A DNA stretch of 22,392 nt, from the NCBI GenBank assembly GCA_052035915.1, contig JBPOHE010000117.1:1-22392 (forward strand), read 5' to 3'. Each line of letters starts with the position of its first letter. The stretch's first letter is position 1. The DNA is from JBPOHE01 sp052035915 (lineage in GTDB: Bacteria > Pseudomonadota > Gammaproteobacteria > Chromatiales > Chromatiaceae). Shown here one piece after another: positions 5,076-12,663 of the stretch. The notes under the pieces are model-generated. The model had not been told where the DNA came from, did no database searches, and saw nothing but the letters and a program-made list of their open reading frames with translations. The translations under genes and the position numbers were made by a program.

Positions 5076-6710
5076 TCAGATCTCCTCCGGCACCATCTTG
5101 ATGGCGCCGCAGGGGCATTCGGCGACGCAGATGCCGCAGCCCTTGCAGTAGTCGTAGTTGAAGCGGAAGCCCTGGCCCGGGCCGAGTTTGATCACGGCGT
5201 TGTCGGGGCAGACGCCGTAGCAGTTGTCGCATTCGAAGCAGTTGCCGCAGGAGAGACAACGGCGGGCCTCGAAGAGGGCGTTGGTCTCGTCCAGTCCGCC
5301 CTGGACCTCGTCGAAGGTGGATTGGCGGCGGATCAGATCGAGCACCGGACGCAGCATCTTGGGCGCGTCGCTGTAGTACCAGGTGTTGAGCCGCTCGAAG
5401 GCGGCCACCTCGTGTTTGGGCGGCGGCTGGTATTGGGTGCCGCGCAGCCAGGCATCGATGTGCCGTGCCGCCTTCTTGCCATGGCCGATGGCGACGGTGA
5501 CATTGCGTTCGCCGGGGATCATGTCGCCACCGGCGAAGATGCCCGGATAACCGGTCATCAGGTCGGGGCCGACCTTGACCGAGCTTTTGCGTATCTCCAG
5601 ACCGGGGACGCCGTCGAGCAGGGATTGATCCACGTCCTGCCCCAGGGCCAACACCAGCGAGTCGGCGTCCAGGGTCTCGAATTCCCCGGTGGATTGGGGT
5701 TGGCCCTGGGCGTCGAGTTCCATGCGCTCGATGGTGATGGATTTGTCCTTGGCCTGTTTGATGGTGGACAGCCATTTGACCATCACCCCTTCCTGCAAGG
5801 CCTCTTCCAGCTCGAAGTCATGGGCGGGCATCTTGTCCCGGGTGCGACGGTAGACGACCAAGGGTTCGGCCCCCAGCCGTCTGGCGGTGCGGGCGACGTC
5901 GATGGCGGTGTTGCCGCCGCCATAGACCACCACCCGCCGCCCCAACATGGGCTTGGCCTCGCCTTCCATGGAGCGCAGCACCGAGACGGCGTCGACGATC
6001 CGCGAGGAGTCGCCGGCGGGGATATAGGCGCGCTTGCCGATGTTGGCGCCGATGGCGAGGAAGGCGGCGTCCGCTTCCTCCTGCTTCATGGTCTCCAGGA
6101 TATCGGTCACCTTGGTGTCCAGCTTGATCCGCACGCCCATGGCGACCACCCGCTGCATCTCCCCATCCAGCACCTCCCGGGGCAGACGGTATTTGGGGAT
6201 GCCGTAGCGCATCATGCCGCCGACCAGGGGAGCCGCCTCGATCACCGTGACCCGATGACCGAAGCGTCGCAGGTGATAGGCGGCGGACAGGCCGGAGGGT
6301 CCGGCGCCCACCACGATCACATGCCGGCCGCTGTCCGGGGGTGGGGGATCGAAGCGCCAGCGGCGCTTGAGGGCCTCGTCGCCGAGAAAGCGCTCCACCG
6401 CGTTGATGCTGACCGGCTGGTCCAGTTGGCCGCGATTGCAGGCGTTTTCGCAACTGTGGTAGCAGACGCGGCCCATGATCGCCGGGAAGGGATTGTCCCG
6501 CACTAGGTGTCGCCAGGCCTGTTCATAGTCGCCGGATTCGGCGTGAAACAACCAGCCCTGGATGTCCTCGCCGGCGGGGCACTGGTGGTTGCAGGGCGGC
6601 AGGCGGCTGAGATAGACCGGGCGAGAGGTGCGCCAGGAACCGGTCTTGTTGGCGAGGGAAGAGCCGACGTCCAGGGTGATGGCGAAGGGTTTGTTCATGA
6701 CGGCGCTCAT
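5076..6710 (-). CDS. GltD-like FAD/NAD(P) oxidoreductase with C-terminal 2[4Fe-4S] ferredoxin domain, 544 aa
   Basis: Electron-transfer subunit of the 2-oxoacid oxidoreductase operon. Domains in order: an N-terminal GltD-type iron-sulfur region with C40, C44, C83, C87 and C91 (CNHQCPAGEDIQ; CYHSCENAC); an FAD-binding Rossmann fold with GAGPSG at 135-140; an NAD(P)-binding fold with GGGNTA at 264-269; a second FAD contact (GIFAGGD, 390-396); and a bacterial-type ferredoxin domain with cysteines at 485-501 and 522-532 (CKGCGICVAECP). It probably passes electrons between NAD(P)H and the Por iron-sulfur centres in place of a separate PorD/ferredoxin. The ATG at 6710 overlaps the porB stop as ATGA and has AGGAG seven bases upstream; the longer open frame to 6926 lies inside porB. 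Related flavoprotein subunits are known with aromatic-degrader 2-oxoglutarate oxidoreductases. Confidence 0.88.
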   Translation of the reverse strand: MSAVMNKPFAITLDVGSSLANKTGSWRTSRPVYLSRLPPCNHQCPAGEDIQGWLFHAESGDYEQAWRHLVRDNPFPAIMGRVCYHSCENACNRGQLDQPVSINAVERFLGDEALKRRWRFDPPPPDSGRHVIVVGAGPSGLSAAYHLRRFGHRVTVIEAAPLVGGMMRYGIPKYRLPREVLDGEMQRVVAMGVRIKLDTKVTDILETMKQEEADAAFLAIGANIGKRAYIPAGDSSRIVDAVSVLRSMEGEAKPMLGRRVVVYGGGNTAIDVARTARRLGAEPLVVYRRTRDKMPAHDFELEEALQEGVMVKWLSTIKQAKDKSITIERMELDAQGQPQSTGEFETLDADSLVLALGQDVDQSLLDGVPGLEIRKSSVKVGPDLMTGYPGIFAGGDMIPGERNVTVAIGHGKKAARHIDAWLRGTQYQPPPKHEVAAFERLNTWYYSDAPKMLRPVLDLIRRQSTFDEVQGGLDETNALFEARRCLSCGNCFECDNCYGVCPDNAVIKLGPGQGFRFNYDYCKGCGICVAECPCGAIKMVPEEI

Positions 6711-7711
6711 GGGTGCACTCCTGCTTCGAGTAGGCCGAACTTCTTGATGTTGCGGTCGGCGATGGCCTGGATGCGGGCGATGGTCTCCAGCGCCGGTGGT
6801 CGTCCGAACAGATGGGCATAGCGACGCTGGGGTCTGAGGTATTCCTCCACCGGGATGGGTTTGCGGATCTTGGAGACGCCGACCACCTCGCCCTGTTCGG
6901 CCTCGAACACCGGGAAGAGTCCGCATTCCTTGGCCAGGCGCGCCAGCTTGATGGTGTCCTCCGAGGCCGCGCCCCAGCCGAGGGGACAGGGGACAAAGAT
7001 ATGGATGTATTTGGCGCCGCGGATACCGATCGCCCGGGTCACCTTGTATTCGAGATCGCGCAGGTCGGCGACGGTGGCGGTGGCGACATAGGGGATGCCG
7101 TGGGCCATGGCGATCCGCGGCAGGTTCTTGCCCTGGCCGAAGACATTCCCTGGTTCCGGCCCGACCGGCATGGTGGTGGCGGTGCGGGCCGCCGGCGGGG
7201 TCGCCGAGGAACGCTGCACCCCGGTGTTCATGTAGGCCTCGTTGTCGTAACAGATGTAGAGCACATCATCGTTGCGTTCGAAGAGGCCGGACAGGCAGCC
7301 AAAGCCGATGTCGGTGGTGCCACCATCGCCACCCTGGGCGACCACGCGGACATCGGAGCGACCCTTGACCCGCATGGCGGCGGCGATCCCGGTGGCGACC
7401 GCGGCGGTGTTGCCGAACAGGGAGTGGATCCAGGGCACCTGCCAGGAGGTCTCCGGATAGGGAGTGGAGAACACCTCCAGACAGCCGGTGGCGTTGGCGG
7501 CGATGAGTTGCCCCTGACTGGCGGCCATGGCGGCGTCCATGGCGTAGCGGGCACCGAGCGCCTCGCCGCAGCCCTGGCAGGCGCGATGACCCGAGTTGAG
7601 GGAATTGTTGCGTTGGGTGGTGGCCTGCACCGAGCGCTTGTCTTCCTCGAGCAGGCGGTTGCCGACGGTGAAGGTGCCGGTCTGATAGAACTTGAGGGGT
7701 TGGAAGGCCAT
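6707..7711 (-). CDS. porB: 2-oxoacid:acceptor oxidoreductase beta subunit (PorB type), 334 aa
   Basis: Thiamine-diphosphate-binding subunit of a pyruvate/2-oxoacid:ferredoxin oxidoreductase. It shows CQGCGEAL (C45, C48), C77 in NATGCLEVFSTPYPETSW, and C242 in VPCPLGW. These are the four cysteines expected to hold the proximal [4Fe-4S] cluster. The TPP/Mg motif is GDGGTTDIG (128-136) followed by YDNEAYMNTGVQRS (about 155-168), typical of pyruvate-specific members. Length is normal. The start ATG at 7711 is 12 bp after porA; the porA stop is fused with the ribosome site (TAGGAGG). Pyruvate as substrate is likely but not proven by sequence. Confidence 0.92.
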   Translation of the reverse strand: MAFQPLKFYQTGTFTVGNRLLEEDKRSVQATTQRNNSLNSGHRACQGCGEALGARYAMDAAMAASQGQLIAANATGCLEVFSTPYPETSWQVPWIHSLFGNTAAVATGIAAAMRVKGRSDVRVVAQGGDGGTTDIGFGCLSGLFERNDDVLYICYDNEAYMNTGVQRSSATPPAARTATTMPVGPEPGNVFGQGKNLPRIAMAHGIPYVATATVADLRDLEYKVTRAIGIRGAKYIHIFVPCPLGWGAASEDTIKLARLAKECGLFPVFEAEQGEVVGVSKIRKPIPVEEYLRPQRRYAHLFGRPPALETIARIQAIADRNIKKFGLLEAGVHP

Positions 7712-7723
7712 GGTGCGTTCCTC

Positions 7724-8977
7724 CTAGGAGATCTTCGAGGCGACCGTGCCGAGGTCGCGCAGCACGGATTCGGCGATGGGTCCGGAGCGGCGGATCTGGC
7801 GCTCCCGTTCGAGCACCCGGTTCACCACCCCCTGGTCAAGGTCGAGGAAGGTCAGCGCCTCCAATCGGTCCGCGATGGCGTCGAGAAACAAACGCCGCAG
7901 GCTTTCCTTGGTGATGGCGCGACCGCCCAGACCGGCGATCGCCGCCTTGACCCTCTGTTCGCAGCCTTCGAGCGCCAATCGCACGTTGGTGGCGACGACG
8001 CCGCCGATGCCGACGGAAAAGCTCTTCTCCACCACGATCACCCGTTTGATCCCGGCCAGGGCGCGGACGATGGCCCCGATGGGGAAGGGGCGGAAGGTGG
8101 TGAGGCCGAGCACGCCGATGGGATGACCGGCCTCGCGCAGGTCGTCCACCGTGTCCTTGATGGTGCCGAGCACCGAACCCAGGGCGATGACCGCGATCTC
8201 GGCCCCTTCCAGCCGGTAGGGACGGACCAGGCCGCCAGAATCGCGGCCAAAAATCGACTGAAACTCCGCCGCCAGCACCGGGATATGGTCCAACGCCTGC
8301 AACTGCTTGGCATGGGCCAGGTAACGGACCTCGGTGAAGGCCTCGGGACCGACCATGGCGCCGATGGAGACCGGGTTATCGGGATCCAGCACCTGGCGCG
8401 GATCGAAGGGCGGCAGAAAGGCGTCGACCTGTTCCTGGGTCGGGATGTCCAGCCGCTCGTAGGCATGGGTGAGGATGAAGCCGTCCATGCACACCATCAC
8501 CGGCAGCGAGAGTTCCTCGGCCAGCCTGAAGGCCTGGATGTGCAGATCCATCGCTTCTTGGTTGGTCTCGGCGAAGAGCTGGATCCAGCCGCAATCCCGC
8601 TGGCTCATGGCGTCGGTATGGTCGTTCCAGATATTGATCGGCGCGCCGATGGCCCGGTTGGCGACCGTCATCACGATCGGCAACCCCAGTCCGGAGGCGT
8701 TGTAGACCGCCTCCACCATGTACAGCAACCCCTGGCTGGCGGTGGCGGTATAGGCCCTCGCCCCCGCCGCCGAGGCGCCGATGGCCACCGACATGGCGGC
8801 GAATTCAGACTCGACGTTGATGAACTCGCAATGTTGCAGATGAGCCGATTTCACCATCTCCCCGAGCGCCTCGACGATATGGGTCTGAGGCGAGATCGGA
8901 TAGGCGCAGATCACCTCCGGTCGACAGAGGGCGACAGTCTCCGCCACCCCCCGGGAGCCTTCGCATTGTTTAAGCAT
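7724..8977 (-). CDS. porA: 2-oxoacid:acceptor oxidoreductase alpha subunit (PorA type), 417 aa
   Basis: Pyrimidine-domain subunit that completes the thiamine-diphosphate site with PorB. It carries AYPISPQTHIVE (25-36), the family Y-P-I-(T/S)-P-x-T motif, and NVESEFAAMS (54-63). The middle has GLGLPIVMTVANRAIGAP and the C-terminal domain II has VIALGSVLGTIKDTVDDLRE and GVLGLTTFRPFP. Length agrees with the four-subunit archaeal-type PorA. It overlaps porG by 8 bp, indicating coupled translation. With porG and porB it could run as pyruvate synthase (reductive carboxylation of acetyl-CoA) or in the oxidative direction. Confidence 0.92.
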   Translation of the reverse strand: MLKQCEGSRGVAETVALCRPEVICAYPISPQTHIVEALGEMVKSAHLQHCEFINVESEFAAMSVAIGASAAGARAYTATASQGLLYMVEAVYNASGLGLPIVMTVANRAIGAPINIWNDHTDAMSQRDCGWIQLFAETNQEAMDLHIQAFRLAEELSLPVMVCMDGFILTHAYERLDIPTQEQVDAFLPPFDPRQVLDPDNPVSIGAMVGPEAFTEVRYLAHAKQLQALDHIPVLAAEFQSIFGRDSGGLVRPYRLEGAEIAVIALGSVLGTIKDTVDDLREAGHPIGVLGLTTFRPFPIGAIVRALAGIKRVIVVEKSFSVGIGGVVATNVRLALEGCEQRVKAAIAGLGGRAITKESLRRLFLDAIADRLEALTFLDLDQGVVNRVLERERQIRRSGPIAESVLRDLGTVASKIS

Positions 8978-9557
8978 CGACGACCTCCCGGCACGCGCGC
9001 CTGAGCTGTACCAATTCGAGGGCCTCGGTGGTCGCCTTGATGTTGCCCTCGGCGACCCGGCCCGAGAACTTCTGGCGGATCGCCGATTTGACCGCCTCCA
9101 AGCCGATGAGGTTGGACAATCCGGCGAAGGCGCCCAGCAACACGGCGCTGGGAACAGGTCGTCCGAGATGCTTGACGGCGATCTCGGTAGCCGGCACGCA
9201 GACCTGACGTTCGGCCCGCAGCCGGCTCGCCACCTCGCCGATGCCGAGCTGGTCGAAGCTCCGGGCCGAATTGATCAGCACATAGCCGTCCGCCTTGAGC
9301 CCCTGAAAGACGTCCACCTGGTGCAGCAGTGTGGGGTCCTGGATGATGATGGCGTCCGGCGCCATGATGGGCTCGCGCAGCCGGATGTCTTTGTCGTCGA
9401 TGCGGCAGAAGGCGACCACGGGCGCGCCGGTGCGCTCCGAGCCGAAGCTGGGAAAGGCTTGGGCGTGTCTGCCTTCGAGAAAAGCGGCGATGGAGAGCAT
9501 TTCGGCGCCGGTCACGACGCCTTGCCCGCCACGGCCGTGGATACGTACCTGGAACAT
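8970..9557 (-). CDS. porG: 2-oxoacid:acceptor oxidoreductase gamma subunit (PorG type), 195 aa
   Basis: Gamma subunit of the 2-oxoacid:ferredoxin oxidoreductase, forming the CoA-binding domain. The N-terminus is the family signature: VRIHGRGGQGVVTGAEML (G8-R-G-G-Q-G13), followed by AFPSFGSERTGAPVVAFCRID (about 34-54) and later ATEIAVKHLGRPVPSAVLLGAFAGL. The ATG at 9557 is preferred because AGGAGA lies six to seven bases upstream and the motif begins at residue 5; the frame is open to 9830 but that part has no family match. It is the first gene of the operon porG-porA-porB-flavoprotein. Confidence 0.92.
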   Translation of the reverse strand: MFQVRIHGRGGQGVVTGAEMLSIAAFLEGRHAQAFPSFGSERTGAPVVAFCRIDDKDIRLREPIMAPDAIIIQDPTLLHQVDVFQGLKADGYVLINSARSFDQLGIGEVASRLRAERQVCVPATEIAVKHLGRPVPSAVLLGAFAGLSNLIGLEAVKSAIRQKFSGRVAEGNIKATTEALELVQLRRACREVVDA

Positions 9558-9834
9558 CAAGATGTCTCCTTTGGATCTCGCATTACATAACGGGGTGCCT
9601 AGAGGGTGTCCTAGGTACTCCAAGGTTGATCCCGGGCTAAGGGTAGTTATCTGTTTATGCAGCCCCTGATTCCCCTCCGCCTTCGCCGCCAAGACTTGAT
9701 GCGCGGTGGACAAACTCCACCGGCGAGCCAGAAACCGAGACGAGCGCGCGGGCCAAATCAACAAGAAATATCTTATGTGAAGATCAAAATTTTTTCTTAC
9801 TGATTTTGTCGCTGTACTAAGCGTAATCATTCAG
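9558..9834 (-). promoter_or_regulatory. Leader and presumed promoter region of the por operon
   Basis: Gene-free. It contains the porG ribosome site (AGGAGA) and a stem-loop GTGCCTAG (9595-9602) with CTAGGTAC (9611-9618), seven of eight pairs, in the presumed 5' leader. A markedly AT-rich tract lies at about 9765-9800. No confident -35/-10 pair was found on the minus strand, so the start point is not assigned. Confidence 0.35.
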
Positions 9835-9936
9835 TCCCCTCCCCCCCTTCAGGGGTGAGAGAACCTGGGTGAGGGGCAATTCCTTGAAACCGCTGCCCTG
9901 ACCCCCAACCCCTCTCCCGCAAGCGGGCAAGGGAAG
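9835..9936. repeat. GC-rich double-hairpin repeat, copy 2 (inverted)
   Basis: Reverse-complement copy of 4896-4995. The 20-base block ACCCCCAACCCCTCTCCCGC (9901-9920) is the exact complement of 4910-4929, and the spacer GAAACCGC matches GTGGTTTC of copy 1. CCCGC/GCGGG at 9916-9926 forms a short stem. It lies just upstream of the por promoter region. Confidence 0.68.
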
Positions 9937-10266
9937 TGACTAAGCAACGCCTGACGCCTGGCTAGCCTCTGTGGGAGCAGCCCCCCTTCGTGCTTCGCCA
10001 CCTCAGCAGGATCAGGGCAGGCTACGATCGGCATGGACGGCCCGAAAACGGGCCTCCCACCAGATCGCAGATGTTTTCCATGGTCTATACCTCGACGCCT
10101 TATTTGCATTGAGACGGTCAGGGCCGTCATCGCGGCTTGTGGATCACAATGGATGGTTATTCTGATTAAGGCTTGTTAAAAAACTGTTATTGATGGCCTG
10201 GTTCAGGCCCCGGCCACCTTTGACCGGGCAGCGGTAGACCAACATCCGCCTAAGCACCACCTTCTC
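9937..10266. other. Gene-free stretch between the por and lactate operons
   Basis: No credible gene. The only clear structure is a perfect hairpin GGCCCG (10039-10044) / CGGGCC (10049-10054) with an AAAA loop and no T-tract. Short frames here lack ribosome sites and family matches. Confidence 0.5.
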
Positions 10267-10301
10267 TAAGCATCGGCTCAGGGTGAATAGCCGATGTCTT
10301 A
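10267..10301 (-). terminator. Stem-loop after uspA, possible operon end
   Basis: CATCGGCT (10271-10278) pairs with AGCCGATG (10289-10296) around a 10-base loop, extended by TAAG/CTTA with one bulged base. It begins 13 bases after the uspA stop codon on the minus strand. No T-tract follows, so it may stabilise the 3' end or act with Rho rather than be a classical intrinsic terminator. Confidence 0.4.
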
Positions 10302-10313
10302 GCCGGGAACGAC

Positions 10314-10766
10314 TCAGTGGTGTCTGACCAACAGCAGAGAGGTCCGGGCGAGCCGGGTCAGATTCTCAGCGACGCTGCCGACTAGCAGCCGGTCGACGCC
10401 CCGCCGCCCGTGGGTGCCAACCACGATGAGATCGGCCTGCCAATCCCGGGCCCCGTCAGCGATAAGTTCGGCGACCCGACGTGCCGAAGATTCCAACAAT
10501 CTCGATTCCGCCTGGAGACCGGCGGCCACGGCGGTGGCGACCGCCTGTTCGATCAGTTGATTGCTGGATGTCCGAATCGAGTTCTTGACCTGGTCGATGT
10601 CGATAAAGGTGCCTATGCCCATGCCGTGTTGCACCAACATGGCCTCATCCTCCGCATGGGCGATGCAGAGTCGCGCCCCCAACGCTAACGCCAGGTGGAT
10701 GGCCTCGTTGAGGGCCTTGCGAGCCGTATCGCTGCTGTCGATAGCGACGAATATGCGGGTGTACAT
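10314..10766 (-). CDS. Universal stress protein, UspA family, 150 aa
   Basis: Single-domain Usp protein of the ATP-binding type. The N-terminal strand YTRIFVAIDSSDTARKAL has the conserved D-x-S loop, and the C-terminal motif G-x2-G-x9-G-S (GTHGRRGVDRLLVGS, about 118-132) is complete, followed by a VRHH end. Length is normal. It is 12 bp after lldP with a strong AAGGAGGGAGG ribosome site, so it appears to be the last gene of the lactate operon. Its presence there suggests a role linked to lactate transport or redox stress, but this is inference from position only. Confidence 0.9.
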   Translation of the reverse strand: MYTRIFVAIDSSDTARKALNEAIHLALALGARLCIAHAEDEAMLVQHGMGIGTFIDIDQVKNSIRTSSNQLIEQAVATAVAAGLQAESRLLESSARRVAELIADGARDWQADLIVVGTHGRRGVDRLLVGSVAENLTRLARTSLLLVRHH

Positions 10767-10778
10767 GAGCCTCCCTCC

Positions 10779-12524
10779 TTACTTGACAACGAGTGCGGTG
10801 AATGGCCAAACGTAGGCCTGGAGCGTGACCAGGAACCCGACCAGTATGGCCAGGGCGATGCTGTGGAAAAACACATACCTCAGGATGTCGCCCTCATGGC
10901 CATACCAACGAGTGGCGGTCGAAGCCACGACGATCGATTGGGCGTCGACCATCTTCCCCATCACCCCTCCCGAGCTATTGGCCGCTGCCATCAGTACCGG
11001 GTTGAGACCCAGTTGTTCGGAGGTGATGCGTTGCAGGCCGCCGAACAGCACATTTGAAGCGGTGTCAGATCCGGTCAGCGCCACCCCGAGCCAGCCAAGC
11101 AGGGTACCGAAGAAGGGATAAAATACCCCCGTATAGGCGAAGGCGAGCCCGAGGGTGGCATCGAGCCCCGAATAGCGGGTCAGAAAGCCGAGCGCCAGCA
11201 TGGCGACTATGGTGGTCAGGGAGTAACGCACCACCCACAGGGTGTGGCCGAAATGGCGGATCAGTTGGGGTATGGAGTAGCCCATGAGCAGCCCGGATAG
11301 AATCGCCGAGAGCAGGATGCCGGTGCCCGTGCTGGTCAGCCAGTTGAACTTGTACATGGCCTCTTCCTTTTTCGCCTTGGCGACCACGGGGGGGACCTTT
11401 TCGATCTTTTCGTGGATACCCTCGAATTTGAAGGTCGGTGCCGTGAAGTTGTTGGGGCCGGTCTTGGGTTTGCCCTTGTCGTCAAGCGCCTGGGAACCTT
11501 CGGCGGTCATCACTGGTCTGGTATCGACGGCCTTTTTGAACTCGGGCAAGCCCCAGATGAACACAAAAAGGGTCAGGATCAGCCAGGGCATCCAGGCGCG
11601 GCGCACACTGACGCGGGGGCTCTCGCCCCGGGGGGCGGTGTCCTGCTCCTCGGTAGCGGCTAGCGCCGAATCGTCGTCACGCCCAGGAAGGGCGGTCGAG
11701 GTCCAGACGGTCTTGGGGTGCCATAGCTTCATGAAGCCGATGAGGCAGGCCATGGACACCAACGAGGCGATCACGTCGACCAGCATCGGGCCATGGTAGT
11801 TGGAGACGAGGAACTGAGGGATGGCGAAACTCACTCCGGCCACCAGGATCGCCGGCCAGATCTCTTTCATCCCTTTCCAACCGGCGAAGGCCCAGATCAG
11901 CCAGAAGGGTACCAGCACCGAGAAAAAGGGCAGTTGCCGACCCGCCATGGCGGAGAGCGCCATCTCATCCAGTCCGGTGACCTTGGCCAGGGTGATGATG
12001 GGGGTGCCCAGGGCGCCGTAGGCGACCGGGGCGGTATTGGCGATGAGGGCCAGTCCGGAGGCCGCCAGGGGTGAGAAGCCCAGGCCGATGAGAATAGCCC
12101 CGGTCACCGCCACTGGCGTACCGAAACCGGCGGCTCCCTCGAAAAAGGCACCGAAACAGAAGGCGATCAGCAATAACTGCAGGCGCCGGTCGTTGGAAAT
12201 ACTGGCGATCGAATCGCGCAATACATCGAAGGCGCCATTCTGGGTTGTCAATCGGTGCAGGAAGATAATATTGAGCACGATCCAGCCGATCGGTAAGAGA
12301 CCGTTGGCGGCCCCATAGAGAGCGGCATCGGTAGCCATGGAAGCCGGCATGCCGAAACCGAGGATGGCGATCACCAGGGCCGAGCCCAAAGCCATCAGGG
12401 CGGCCATGTGGGCCTTGATGTGAAAGAAAGCGAGGGCGGCGAGCATCACCACGACGGGTAACGCGGCCAAGAGCGTGGACAGGAAAAAATTACCCAATGG
12501 GTCATAAACTTGTTGCCAGATCAC
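10779..12524 (-). CDS. lldP: L-lactate permease, LldP/LctP family, 581 aa
   Basis: Polytopic inner-membrane lactate/glycolate transporter that imports lactate with protons. Many hydrophobic segments span the whole protein, and the family motifs FCFGAFFEGAAGFGTPVAVTGA and ANTAPVAYGALGTPI are present, as is the C-terminal ANSSGGVMGKMVDAQSI. A hydrophilic stretch lies at about 325-390. The frame is open from a TTG at 12539, but a GTG at 12524 is preferred: GGAG is nine bases upstream, and VIWQQVYDPLGN aligns with the N-terminus I recall for E. coli LldP. The gene is 139 bp after lutB, probably in the same operon. Confidence 0.92.
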   Translation of the reverse strand: MIWQQVYDPLGNFFLSTLLAALPVVVMLAALAFFHIKAHMAALMALGSALVIAILGFGMPASMATDAALYGAANGLLPIGWIVLNIIFLHRLTTQNGAFDVLRDSIASISNDRRLQLLLIAFCFGAFFEGAAGFGTPVAVTGAILIGLGFSPLAASGLALIANTAPVAYGALGTPIITLAKVTGLDEMALSAMAGRQLPFFSVLVPFWLIWAFAGWKGMKEIWPAILVAGVSFAIPQFLVSNYHGPMLVDVIASLVSMACLIGFMKLWHPKTVWTSTALPGRDDDSALAATEEQDTAPRGESPRVSVRRAWMPWLILTLFVFIWGLPEFKKAVDTRPVMTAEGSQALDDKGKPKTGPNNFTAPTFKFEGIHEKIEKVPPVVAKAKKEEAMYKFNWLTSTGTGILLSAILSGLLMGYSIPQLIRHFGHTLWVVRYSLTTIVAMLALGFLTRYSGLDATLGLAFAYTGVFYPFFGTLLGWLGVALTGSDTASNVLFGGLQRITSEQLGLNPVLMAAANSSGGVMGKMVDAQSIVVASTATRWYGHEGDILRYVFFHSIALAILVGFLVTLQAYVWPFTALVVK

Positions 12525-12663
12525 GGACTGGTTCTCCAACGCTGGTGGGTAGATAGGGTTCTGGTTTGTGGTGCTGATATGGCGATGACATGACTTGCGA
12601 AGACTCAGGCCATAGGCGTTCCTCCGGTTTGGCCCGCCTTTCTTAGCTATTTCCCGTGCCGAA

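Noticed and set aside
4783..5101. Two short overlapping plus-strand frames in the gene-free boundary
   Set aside because: They run across the GC-rich double-hairpin repeat, giving Pro/Gly/Leu-rich translations without any family match.
5322..6506. 394-codon plus-strand frame opposite the GltD-like flavoprotein
   Set aside because: Shadow of a clear FAD/NAD(P) and iron-sulfur protein; no own motif.
6812..9004. 730-codon open frame on the plus strand opposite porA and porB
   Set aside because: Its translation is low-complexity (Gly, His, Asp, Ala rich), with no family motif or ribosome site. It is the antisense shadow of high-GC genes with strong PorA/PorB motifs on the minus strand.
9558..9830. 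N-terminal extension of porG
   Set aside because: The added 91 codons have no similarity to PorG, which begins five residues before its G-R-G-G-Q-G motif, and AGGAGA supports the ATG at 9557.
9760..9830. Sigma-70 promoter in the AT-rich tract upstream of porG
   Set aside because: Several hexamers resemble -10 boxes, but none has a matching -35 at 16-18 bases on the minus strand.
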